Shown piece by piece: positions 25,440-37,300 of a DNA stretch of 64,000 nucleotides. The notes beneath the pieces are model-generated. The model had not been told where the DNA came from. It ran no database searches and worked only from the letters and a program-made list of their open reading frames with translations. The position numbers and the translations under genes are program-made. The stretch lies in NCBI RefSeq assembly GCF_905475345.1, contig NC_066600.1, positions 4,947,001 through 5,011,000 on the forward strand. The letters run 5' to 3'. The stretch's first letter is position 1, and each line of letters opens with the position of its first letter. This stretch comes from Vespula vulgaris. Its lineage: Eukaryota > Arthropoda > Insecta > Hymenoptera > Vespidae.

Positions 25440-26560
25440 AAAAAGGATGAAATGCGGGAAAAAGGAAGTTGCTGAAAGGATATAAATAAGTAGTTCAATA
25501 GACAAAAAAAGGAACAAAAAAGGAAGAGCGATAGGAGAATGATGAAATAGATGAGGGAGGAAATAATAGGGCTGAAGAAAGAGATAAAATAGTAGAAGAT
25601 GGAAGGAATTGTGAGGATGAAGAATGAGGAGCAGAAAAAATGGTAATAGAGATGTATATGAATGGAGATACCTGTGAGAAAATGGGAAAAATTAAAAAGT
25701 GAAGTTCAGATTATTGGAAGTGATTTAAATGTAAGGTCAGGATAGGGAAGTGGAGATTTGGGTTGGAAGAGGAGAAAAAGAGAACAAAGTCAAGGGATAA
25801 AAAATTGAACAAGGAAAAAGGTTATTGATATTTCTGAAGGAGATGAAATGAGAAATTCTAAATGAAAATATAAGAAGATGAGGAGAAGAAATATACATAT
25901 ATGGGGCAAAAGGGAGACTTGACAATAGACTCTTATAAGAATTGGAGAGTTGCAAAAAAATGGAAAAGTTAGTAATAGAAGACAGAGTCCTTTTAACCAC
26001 TATCTATTCTATGAACGAAAGGAAATGGGGAACAAACAAACGAGGAAAAAGAACAAGGATGAAAAAGGTTAAATTGGACAGTAGAATGGATTACTCTGGT
26101 AGTAAAAAAAGGAAAAGAAGTGATGAGGAAAGAATATATAGGAAGTCTTTAATGTCAACCTTATATAAGATCTATATGGAAATGCTGGAGAAAAAGCTAG
26201 AGAGGAAGATAGGAGAAAAAAGATAATACCTGGAAACTAAATGGGTTTTAGGAAAGGTATAGGGGAAATGAACGATATGTACATGCTAAATTATTTGATA
26301 AACAGACAGGTTAGTAAGATTGATGGAAAACTAATAGCAACTTTCATAAATTTAAGGATTACTTTTGATAATGTAAATAGAAATATATTGTGGAATGCAA
26401 TGGGTAAGAGAAGGATGAAAAGGACTCTGGGTAAGAGAAGGATAAGAAGGAGCAAAGGAAATATACAAGGAAATGATACCGAGGGTAAAAGTCAGAGGTA
26501 AAATGGGAGAGTTATTATGAACGAGAAAAGGAATAAAAGCTGAGCTTAATACTGTTCAAT
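25440..26560 (+). mobile_element. Decayed non-LTR retrotransposon (LINE) with endonuclease and reverse transcriptase remnants
   Basis: The purine-rich sequence carries coding remnants in shifting plus-strand frames. An endonuclease-like part appears at about 25700-25990, including IIGSDLNVRSG, then YTYMGQKG and an IDS segment. These resemble the GDFNART and YT.. / IDY blocks of LINE endonucleases. A reverse transcriptase part follows at about 26241-26420: MGFRKGIGEMNDMYMLNYLI, then ATFINLRITFDNVNRNILW. This matches the QxGFRKGRGT and F-x-D-L-x-x-A-F-D-x-V-x-R motifs, but the first catalytic Asp of the motif (usually FVDL) is Asn. Stops and frameshifts are frequent, so it cannot encode a working protein. 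The family resembles LINEs often mislabelled craniofacial development protein 2-like in insect genomes. Ends were not found. Confidence 0.7.
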
Positions 26561-27414
26561 TAATAATAGTGTTCAAAAACTTTACTATTTTTTTTTTTTA
26601 TTACATTATTTGATCTTATTATCATACATTAATTTAAAAGGTGTTGAAAAGATTTTACTTTCTTATCCCAGTATACTTTCTTATTTATTATAAAATATTA
26701 AACTAGGAATCATGATAGGACGCTTGATTGATATCTTTTGATGGATACGTGCATAAAAAAAGATAAAAACAAAAGATTAATAGTGTCCGAGCAATTAATC
26801 ATAATTAGGAAAGAAACAGAAGATGCTTCCCTTGTATTAACTTCCTCTTATAGATTTTTGTCTTTTGTATTTTGTGTTAATAAAAATCTATTAAATAATA
26901 AAGTATGTTATTACTAAAGTAATTAATATTAATTATAAGGTTAGACCTAATATTTATTAACAATTTAATATTTGTTAATATTGATAATATTGATAAATAA
27001 CGATAACTAATAATTAATATTAACGGTTTTGCAAAGAAAGTATTTCAATAAATTTCATCTGTAACCTCGAAAAATATTGGTAGCTAATCGAGACGAAATA
27101 TGGTGGATGTCATAGGACGAGATAGTAAATCTGAAACATAAAATCTTAGCTTCTAGAAATTATGCATTCAGAAAATACAATTTCTTACATATGTACAGTA
27201 CATTTTAATTATTAGACGCACTAGTTGGCAATTAATATGAATGATGCGAGTATGAATGATTATATAGCTATATAATAAAATAACTAGTGGATTGCACGGT
27301 TTATTTATGAAGTCAGACATGATAACAGATTGCAAAATAACAAAACATAGTCATAGATGCTCTGGCAAGAATTAACATCATTGATACAGTAATCATCGTT
27401 ATTGATATACACAT
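26561..27414. other. AT-rich intergenic DNA
   Basis: No gene seen. A cluster of short repeats of TTAATATT and TAATATTGATA lies at about 26925-27020. Confidence 0.5.
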
Positions 27415-27529
27415 ATGTTTACTCTGTTAACAAGCAAATATCCAACGACACACGGCACTTTATACCGGAGTCCAATATTGAATGAAGTGTTTCACAAAAT
27501 CCAATATCATCAAACCCTTGGTAACTCAG
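27415..27529 (+). other. Candidate first coding exon with strong donor
   Basis: From an ATG at 27415 the frame stays open for 38 codons and meets a strong splice donor (AACTCAG then GTAAGG at 27530). Composition is clearly less AT-rich than the flanks. The predicted peptide, MFTLLTSKYPTTHGTLYRSP in its first 20 residues, is not recognised. No convincing second exon was found within the next 2 kb, so this may be a non-coding first exon, part of a gene with distant exons, or chance. Confidence 0.25.
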
Positions 27530-29299
27530 GTAAGGCTATCATTATTGTCTATTCGTTATTCATTGAATAAACAATATTGCTTTCTAATTAAAAAATTGTT
27601 ATAACTTTCATATCTTGATAACAACGCTTTCTATGAAATAACTGCAATCGTACTACATCTTGCCCTCAAAACATAAAAAATTTTATTCGAAATGTTTATT
27701 TAAAGCATAATCTTCTAAATAAATTATGATTAATTTTATATATAAATAAAATACTTTTTTATATTTGTCAAATTTTATTTTACATACTTTTTAAAAGAAA
27801 ATCAAAAGCTCTTGTTATTTATAATACCAAGAAGCAATAATCCATGTATCCTCTTAATCTTAGGAGGATACCTTTGTACCCACACATAAAGTATTTTTGG
27901 GAGTAAACACTTTTAAATTACTGTATAATATTGTATATTATTGTGTTAACGACGACCTTTCTGTTTTAGTTACTCTAGAAAAAGATATCCTTTTGTCATT
28001 ACGTATTATAGTCTCAGCAAACTTATATAGTAGTTTAAGCAAATTTAAAAAATTAATTCAAGCAAACTTATATAGTAGCAATGTAAATATCAGATTAATT
28101 ACTATTTGTCGAAAATTGAATTCTTTTTAAAACAAAACGCACTCACTCGTATTGAACATACAAATAGTCATAAATATTGAAGTATATCATAAATATGCTA
28201 TATCCGAATTTCGTTCATTTTCTTATCTTATTACCGTTTTGTTTTACTTCGAAGTAGTTATGGAAAGACAGCACTGTCATACTTTTTTTTTAAAGAAGGG
28301 TTCATTCTTTTTGTACATATACATGTCTATTCTTCATAAGTTTACAATACATGACGAGCTCCACTATCGATAAAGTTGACCTCATGGTCTAATTGCCCTA
28401 CCCGTTGGTCCTTTCTAAGCATGTGTTCTATTCCGCTATCGAGTAGCGATTTAGAAGTAACAGACCTTATTACATATGTCTTTCAAAATTAAAAGTAGAA
28501 GGGGTATCTTCTCTTGTTTAATTATTGGGAACAACAATTTGTTTCTATAATTACTTGCAATTTAATGTGCAATTTATCTTGAAAAATTCGATACTATAGA
28601 AAAAATCTATAAAAAAAATATATTTTGAAGTTATGTTCTATAGATACTATTTTTATATTATTTTCATTTATTGATGTCTTAAAATTGTATCTTGAAAACA
28701 ACTTACTTAATTTATACCTTCCTCATAACGTTACATTTTTTCACTATAAATAATCTGTTTCCAATAAGTGGGAATTGTGTCAAAATGAAGATAAATTTTT
28801 GTTTAATGAATACGATCATCCTTTGCTAATATATAACTTAAATACACAAATTTAGATATGCGAATTTAAATTAATTTTCTTGTGATTTTACCCTTACATT
28901 AAGTTAATACTTCATTGTTATTTAGTAGATGCATTTCAAATTATATACTTCATATCATAGTTTTTTTATACGTTTTTTAAATGTTTAACGCATATTATTT
29001 ATAAATATAACTATTATTTTCTGGTTATTTAAATAGAGATAAAACTATAATTATAGTGTACACAGTATATGAAATTAATAGATGTAATTTTCGTGTCGTT
29101 TCAGTAATTAACCGTATAATTTAAAAAAGATGGATAAAAACAATTAATTATTAACTCATAGTCAAAGATTTTTTTTTTAATTTAGCGCATTATTTTTCAG
29201 AAGTATCTTCTTATCGTCACACGAAATATTTTTAGAAATAAGAAGTTTTACATTATTTGTGTATTATGCATTGTACTAAAGATGACCTTTCTGATTCAA
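27530..29299. other. AT-rich intergenic DNA
   Basis: No gene recognised. A 21-base direct repeat based on GCAAACTTATATAGTAG occurs at about 28017 and 28060. The patch 28350-28450 is less AT-rich but has no open frame of note and no tRNA-like fold that I can see. Confidence 0.45.
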
Positions 29300-29648
29300 T
29301 TAAGGCTGTTCATCACTTCTAGTTTTATAATGGTTTACGCCAGCAATGAGTTTACGTAATTTTTGACCGATTTTAATGAATAAAGTCTCATTTTAAAGAT
29401 AAAGGTTTAATCTAGGATTTCTAATTTTTGAATGTTTAAAAAAGTTTTATATTTGTGAATAAACTATTCTCGAAAAAATACCAATTTTTAATACCAATTT
29501 TTAATTTTTCTCAAAGAAGATAAAGCTTTTTCAAAAATTCGAGAAATAGGAATCTTAGATTAAACCTTCGTTTTTAAAATTTCCTTATTCACAAAAATCG
29601 GTCAAGAATTATTAAATTAATAAAACCAGCAGAAAAAAACAGCCTTAA
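29300..29648. mobile_element. Palindromic MITE, copy 1 (complete, TTAA-flanked)
   Basis: The copy begins TTAAGGCTGTTCATCAC and ends AACAGCCTTAA, giving inverted termini with TTAA on both sides. Inner arms are also inverted: AAGGTTTAATCTAGGAT at about 29402-29418 against ATCTTAGATTAAACCTT at 29552-29568. Only A/T-rich sequence lies between, with no coding capacity. Related copies are at 49008 and 61201. TTAA is the target duplication of piggyBac-type transposons, so this is best seen as a non-autonomous element of that type. Confidence 0.75.
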
Positions 29649-32600
29649 CCATATATCTTTACGCGCGCACGTGTGGGTATTATTGGTGACTAGTTGTTAA
29701 TTACATTCTAGCGGTTTTGTACATACGAGTCTTGTAGTTTTTGCAGATTATATATCAAACCTGATAGATTTAAAAATGAGAAAAAAATAGAAATCCGCAT
29801 ATCACATGCGAATATAAAGACTGAAATATATATATATATATTTACTTCGAATCTTTTAAGCATATATAAATTATTACATTTATTAAATAGTTTTTGTAAG
29901 AATTAACAGAAATAATAAAATTAGTTTTTAATATATCAATAATCTTTATTAAAATCTTCATTTTTACAACGTATGATACATTACTAATATAACAAATTAT
30001 ATTGATTTCTATATTAGTTAACGGATTATATTCAATAATACGATCATATATGATGACGAGGCAATAAGTAGTTAAAAAATACATTTTTAGCACACTCGAA
30101 TTCAACTTTTACATCTACAGTACTACTTTTAACTGCTTCGTTTTGATGCGAGCAATCGATTACCGCGATACGATTCGTATTCTTCAAATTTTTGATTTTC
30201 AATAACGATAAAAGAGTCGACGAAAAAAGAATTATAATAGAATTTAAAAAATTTAGCGTATCTCGTATAAAATACTAATTTGATTCATATAGAAATTTAA
30301 ATTGAGTTTATAGTATGAGTAGAACTTGGAATTTTAAATATATCTTTATATCGTGTAAATCGCAATGGATTGAATTTTGTATAATTCTTTAATAAATGAT
30401 TTCTTTTATCAGTTCGAAATGTTAACTATCTTCTTGAAGAATTTGTAAATATCGTAAATATTATTCTTCATTGTATTTTAATCAATTCGATTTACAGATC
30501 GTTGATTTTATTCGATGCGGTGAAAAGCACATTTTTATCTTTGACTCTTAATATGAGCTTGTATCGCGTATTAAATATAATGTGTTTATAATCTTCAAAA
30601 AATTCCATCAGCATGCTCATCGGTATGCGATAGTTGAACGTGATAACCAAATTCATCTTATCAGAATCTCATGTCGCTTTTTTCGATTCCTTATTTTTGA
30701 TTGTTTACAACAAGTGACAGATAATTTTTTAACGTCGTCGTTATATCAACATTTTTATTATGATTGACTTTAATACAATTTATCTCGTATCTCATTAAAC
30801 ATCGAAACAATGTCATTGTTATTCAAATAAGCTTTATCTTCCACGACACCGGACGAAGTTGACTTTGATTTACACTAATTTAAATGCTTCCACACTATTA
30901 TAAATCAATATTTCCCTACGTGTAATCTCATTGTTACTTCTTTTTCGCTAAAATCCATGAGACTTCCATTTTGATCGATTACGCTCAAAATGAATCAATC
31001 TATGACTTTGATAAATAACGATCGGAAGATAAATAATGTTCGAAGGCGTTTCGAATATCTTACTTCTTGGTTCGACGTTTGGAAAAAATTCGTGAATGAT
31101 ATGCTTAATTTTACCATTGTTATAAGAACCGGAAATAATAACTTCATTTGATACTTGTTATACTTATAATATTTGATACTTATAATAATTTTCACTGAAA
31201 TATCGGATTCGTACTATCTACTGGCTTAGAGTATTCTTCTGTTCGAAAATCGAAGTTTTAATGAAGTCTATAGAATACTTACATCTTGTTTCACTTTTTA
31301 ATGTATTATTGTTAGTTCCTAAAACTACAACATCCTCAGGATTTTTGTTTGGTTCTCGAGATAGATTATCTTGCAAGTAGTTACTTATACTCGAAAAATC
31401 ATAAGAACTTTTTAGTATAATCTTTCTATCCTTATCAAAATATTATTTGTATTGTTCATTCGATCGATATTTGGAATTACGTGAAACATTTGAAAAGCGA
31501 TTGATCTTAATTCACAATTTCCATTGCCGAGATCCAATGACAGGATACGAAAAAAGTATATTATAAAAAAAGAAAAAAAAAAGGAAAAAAAGAACGAAGA
31601 GAAATCTAGTCTATACGGCCACACGGAGAATATTCGCTCGAAAAAAGGAAACGTTATTACAAACCTTTCGTTGACACCGAAATTGGAAACTTCGATCGCA
31701 GAAATCGAAATGAGATATCGGAAATATTATAAATGTGCTTCAACATCAAGAAAATTATTTCGAAAATATATAACTTTAATAATATTTCAATGATAATAAT
31801 ATCATAAACGAAAGTTATAATTAATAAACATAATGAATTATTTTTATTGTAATGAAATACAATTTAGGGCTTTTAATAGCAAAATTAACAAATATAGATC
31901 TCGACTATCCAAGCCTGTAAAAAAAACGAAGAAAGAAGAAAGTTTTGATATATTAAAATCAGGTGATATACAAGAGTAACATTAATTAGTTTTTTATCTA
32001 TGGTAATATCTATATTACTTAGAACATTAATATACATATATACAAAGTCTATAGCTGTCATACAAATTCACTACTTTAACTTTTATTCCTGGAATTGTAA
32101 AGTATAAGAATGCAAACATTCTTAATTGCTTGATCTATCAGGTATAATTAACTAATATAACTATATAAGTTAAAATCAATTATTATTTCAATGAACTATG
32201 TAGAACTTATAACATAAATAATATATATAGTTTTCAAGGTAAAAGAAGAGATAAACAAGTTATTGCTAGAATAATGGATTTAATTTTAATGATCTTAGAT
32301 ATGACAAAACAAGATGTATAACAACTTGTAAAGAAAAAATTAAAATTTGTTGACATAAAATTTAATAAGAAAGAGTAAATATATATTATTATATTAAAAG
32401 TAATATATATTAAAATAATATATATTAATAATAAGAATATGTTAAAAGTAAATATATATATTAAGATAAAAAAAGATAAATTGCTCTTTAATTCAACATA
32501 TCCATAAACTAAAGTAGATAAAAAATTCGTTCACAAATGATGTTATATGAATATTATATTTTTAATGTAAAAGTATTATTTTGCAAGGATTGTAACATAG

Positions 32601-33390
32601 ATAAATTAATAGATGTTATTAATGTAAGTAGAATATATATCTATTATGTCTTTATGTATATAATAAAATAAATTAAATACCAACAGAAGAGATAGATGGA
32701 ATTGCAAAATAATTAAATAGTATTGTGGTGAAATGAATAATTATTAAAACTTTTTAGCCGATTTTTATTGATATTTTTCTAATTTTATTAACTTATTATA
32801 TACATGCATTCTTCCTTTTGAATAATATGATGTTAAGTTTTGGTTTCTTGAAAATTATTGTTTGAAAATTCTGGGACTAAATTTATCTCATAAAAATGTA
32901 AACAAACAAGTTAGAGTAGAAACACTTGATTTTAAAGACGCACTAATTCCGAAGAAATGTCACAATTTTATTCATTATACGCTCACTCAACAATTCTAAC
33001 ATATTCTCATTCAAATATATCTTTGGTTTTATGTAGAAAATATCTTATTATATTTATATATATTTGAAATAAAATATAATATATTTAAAAAATTAAATAT
33101 ATTTCTAAATATATTTAAAAAAAAATATATATATTTGTTTGCAAGCATCAGGTATTCATCATAAATACTAAGGTAACAGTATATTATACACAACAAAAGA
33201 TATTATATGTACTAATATTTACCAATAGACACATATTAAACAGATATTATTTTTAATTAATAATACAATAAAAATAAATTAACCATTTTCAAACATGTAT
33301 ATATGATAATATTTATATATTATAAATATAATCAATAAAAGGCAATCACCTTACAACCTTACACCGTACACTTTACAATCACCTATCGGC
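29649..33390. other. Intergenic DNA without recognised genes
   Basis: The part 30120-31800 is noticeably less AT-rich, with many CGA and TCG triplets, yet every frame is broken and the open frames there (for example plus 31524-31793) match nothing I know. It may be an old gene relic or conserved non-coding DNA. The part 31850-33350 is extremely A/T-rich, with TA runs at 32385-32460 and 33040-33140. Confidence 0.4.
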
Positions 33391-33522
33391 ATGCTGGACA
33401 AATTTCTGCCTTTGAATGTGAATGGCGTATATACAGAAATGGCGTATGATGGAGATATTACTTTCTTTCGACCAAGTTCTTTTCATCTATCTTACGTTAT
33501 TTCTACGGTCCTCGTTACATGA
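33391..33522 (+). other. Short 43-codon open frame just upstream of BUD31
   Basis: ATG at 33391, stop at 33520-33522, in a less AT-rich patch. The peptide begins MLDKFLPLNVNGVYTEM and has no recognised domain. It could be an upstream open frame in the BUD31 leader or promoter sequence that is open by chance. Confidence 0.2.
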
Positions 33523-33723
33523 TAAAAGAAAAAGAAAAGTCTCTATAAAGTATTAATATGGATTATTAACAATAAACAATCGATCGAAAAACATTCTTCT
33601 CTGTAATTTAGACGTCAATTGATACTTTGGTTAATCATCTATATTTATAGGTAGGAGTATCACATAAACATTGGACTCGTTTAAAATCATAAGCAATACA
33701 ATATTCAGTGATTCGTAGACAAG

Positions 33724-34383
33724 ATGCCAAAGGTACGAAGAAGTAAAAAATCTCCACCTGATGGTTGGGAATTAATTGAACCTACGTTAGAAGAACTGGA
33801 ACAAAAGATGCGCGAAGGTAAATAAACTACGATAAATATGAAGGTTAGATATTTTCCAATCGATTCTTCTATTGTACATTTTTGTGTAGTGAAAAAGTAC
33901 TTTGTTTATTTTCCTTACAGCCGAAACAGAGCCACACGAAGGTAAACGTAAACAGGAATCTTTATGGCCGATATTTAAAATTCATCATCAAAAATCACGA
34001 TATATATATGATTTATTTTATAGACGAAAAGCTATAAGTCGTGGTAAGTTTTCCTTGATTTTGATTATTATTTATAATTATTCAATATCTACATTTTTTA
34101 TTCCCTTAAAAAATATTACCATTTACACAGTCATATAATTCGTTGTAATGTTATATTACTTTCAGAATTGTATGATTATTGTCTGAATGAAAACATAGCA
34201 GACAAAAATCTTATAGCAAAATGGAAAAAAGTTGGATATGAAAACTTATGTTGTTTGCGTTGTATACAAACACGAGATACTAATTTTGGTACGAATTGTA
34301 TTTGTCGTGTACCAAAAGGAAAATTAGAAGAAGGTAGAATAGTAGAATGTATACATTGTGGTTGCAGAGGATGTTCTGGTTGA
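33724..34383 (+). CDS. Bud31: BUD31 / G10 spliceosome protein (3 exons, 144 aa)
   Basis: Small, highly conserved nuclear protein of the activated spliceosome (Prp19-related complex), needed for efficient splicing. Exons: 33724-33817, 33921-34043, 34166-34383, totalling 435 bases with matching phases. The start MPKVRRSKKSPPDGWELIEP is the family's invariant N-terminus. YDLFYRRKAISRELYDYC lies in the middle. The C-terminal third is the cysteine-rich zinc-binding part (CCLRCIQTRDTNFGTNC, then CIHCGCRGC) that ends the protein. Length equals that of other animal BUD31 proteins. The first ATG is the only one in frame and sits 3 bases after an AAG. It is isolated from other genes; the nearest one downstream on the same strand is AMPK beta, 5 kb away. 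Confidence 0.98.
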
Positions 34384-37300
34384 TATGTACCTTTATTGAT
34401 TAAGATATTATAAGATATTATAAGAATTATCATAATAATAATATCGATCACTTATTACCTTGTACCTGTTAATTTATACTACTCTTTTATTTCTTATAAT
34501 TAAGTTATATTTTCTTATATATGATGTCTCTGTTATTTCATTGTAGCATCAATGGTTAAAAATAATAGTAAAAATTAACAATGAAGAAAATAGTAATGAA
34601 ATTGAAATAATTTCATTGCTTGTTTTAAACAGTGCGTCGAGGATGCTTAAAATTCTATCGACGAATTTCTAATGCTGAATGCATCCACCAATTATTGGTC
34701 CATGTCAGATTTGTATTTCTTTTCATACAAGTGTAAAATTCATATTGATTGGTCAGTTTCAGTAAGTGTATTAACACAGTGGCGCAATACTAATTAACAA
34801 ATTATTGGTACTTTATGATAATTTTAATAATTATTTAAATAATTATAATTTAAATCCTACAAGAATATTTGCAAGTATTATTACAAAAAAAATGTTATTG
34901 TACTCTTCAAAATCTATGGCTTAGCGATGATTTTACGTTGAAACAATTATATTGAGATTAATAATGGGATTATGTCGTTAGTATATATAATGAATGTGCT
35001 TTCAGTGATAAAACATGAAGGACGATTGATTTTTTTCCAAATAGTCTAAAATCTTATAAATCGTGCACGATCATATTTAAATTAAATATTAGACTAAAGG
35101 ATGAATTAGAATACATTTCTATAAAACGTTAAAATCAAGATATCTCGCACAACATAACCTAAAAATAGGGTATGTAATATTATTGAAAATAAAAATGATT
35201 TAATTGATAAAATTAAATCTATTTACCAAGTCGTTCGAAGGTAAAGGATAGATGACGAAATTTCAAGAAAAAATTGAAAAGTATTATTTAAAGACCCCAA
35301 TGAGAGAGGTAAAAAATCGGGATTCGATGGTGTCAATATCAAATAGGACAATAATGAAAAAGAAATTAAAATCATGTTGAAAAGAACAAATTTCTTGCAA
35401 TTATATGATTTATACATTAACAAAATTTATTTTACTGAAAAAATAATTTAAAAGGTATTTTATAAATATTTGCATGATATTTAAGATAAAATTTTGTTAA
35501 GAAAATCTGAACAAAATGCAGTTTTACTAAAAAGAATCTGATTTGGATGATCGAATTTACATATATTCAATAATGTATGCATGCATGTAGACATTTATTT
35601 GTAGAGAGAGAACAATATTTTTCGAGAAAAATGTTCTTTGTGTATTAGCATTCAAATTTGCAATTAATATTTAATTCTGTATTTGGTATTATATTATATA
35701 TGATACTGTTCTATAATCCTTATTTCATAGATATATACAGTGATTATATATAATAGAGATCGAATCAGAATTTGTATTTCCTGTCTACTTCCAATATTTT
35801 TCTTCTTTCTAATTTGTCATTTTTATATATATTATGGTTATATTAAGGTGTTTAGACTGTAATCAAGAATCGTTCAAACATTTGTTATAATTAAAATATT
35901 TGTATTATTTGTATGTATACTAAAATAATAAATAGTAAATTTTTATTGTAATAACTTTTGAATCTAGAAGTTTAGGATATAAGTATCTTGGTACTTTTTT
36001 GTAGAAATTAAAAAATTGCATCATCTAATCTAATCAAAACTATAAGGTTGTATTTAGAAAAAGATGTGATTATATTTTCTAGGTGCATTAATACATAAAA
36101 TTGTAAAAATTTATTTCCAGATTATATCATTTAATCTCAACTTATAGCGTTTTTATCTATCCATACCATTTGGAAGGTACATTGTTCTAATAATGTAGGA
36201 TATCCTATATATATAAGTATTTAAATTCTGGTATATCTAGTCCAGACTTTCATAACTTACTACAGAGCATAAAGTTATGTGGGGAAGTTAAGTATACCCA
36301 ATACAAGATCCTTTTATTTAATTAAAGATTAGTGCGTGGAAATCTCATACATTGTAACTTTTTCTTATCAATTTTTTAAAACTTAATTTTTCTTGATGTG
36401 AACAAATTTCAAGATATTAGAATTAAGAGATGATAATATAGTATATAAATTGAGTAAACATAACGTAATTAAATTAAATATTTCATCTTTATTCACATCA
36501 ATCTTCATGGATTTATATTCTAAGAAAGAAATTACTTATTTGATTTTTTTTGATATTTGATTATTATTATGATAATTAAAATAAGATACAAATATTTTTG
36601 ACTGTAAATTGTCTAAATAACGACTAAATACTGCATCAATTGTAATAATTGACATGGTTATAGATTTATTCCTACTAGTATTTAATTTTAAATTGAATTG
36701 TTTCTCTAAAAACATGATCTATGGTCAGGTTTCCTTCGAATCCAATTAATATTGAAATTACCATTGAGAATCATTAGTAATTAGTTCAAATCTTTTCTCT
36801 ACAATTTTATAACCTCATTAGTGCATGATATTAATAATAAATGAATAATCTAATAAATAATAAATAAATAAATGATAAAAGATCTCATCAAAATTTTTGT
36901 TTGAAGATATATATAGATAACGACCATGAAAATTGTTTGTTTATTTTCCAGTCTACATTCGGCTCCACAAAAGTCACAAATTCCTGTAGAATAGATATCT
37001 ATTATATTAATCTGTTTTGGATGTAACTTCATCTTATGAATCACAATGATTGTCATGTCATTTGCATTTTGTGCATTATTTCTATGATTCTTGTATTTGA
37101 ATGTTAAAATTGTGCAACACAATAAAAATTGCAAATATTTATTTTTATTTCATTCTAATAAAAATTACGAATATCTATTCTTATATTATTTTTTAGCCAT
37201 GTAATTGATAATCTCTAATAAGCAAAAAGTCAGATTATAGCATCATCGATGTCCACAGAATGAGCCTGTTTGATTTGATAATTAAATGAGCAAAACAAAC

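Noticed and set aside
28350..28450. Possible tRNA in a GC-richer patch
   Set aside because: No acceptor stem pairing or T-loop consensus could be found. I saw no tRNA or rRNA anywhere in the window.
18828..34383. Idea of a functional splicing-factor cluster (Prp16 and BUD31, with the PRPF31 relic)
   Set aside because: The genes lie on different strands, many kilobases apart, and insects do not usually co-regulate splicing genes by linkage. Coincidence is the simpler reading.
34176..34451. Minus-strand 91-codon frame
   Set aside because: Antisense to the last BUD31 exon, which is certain.
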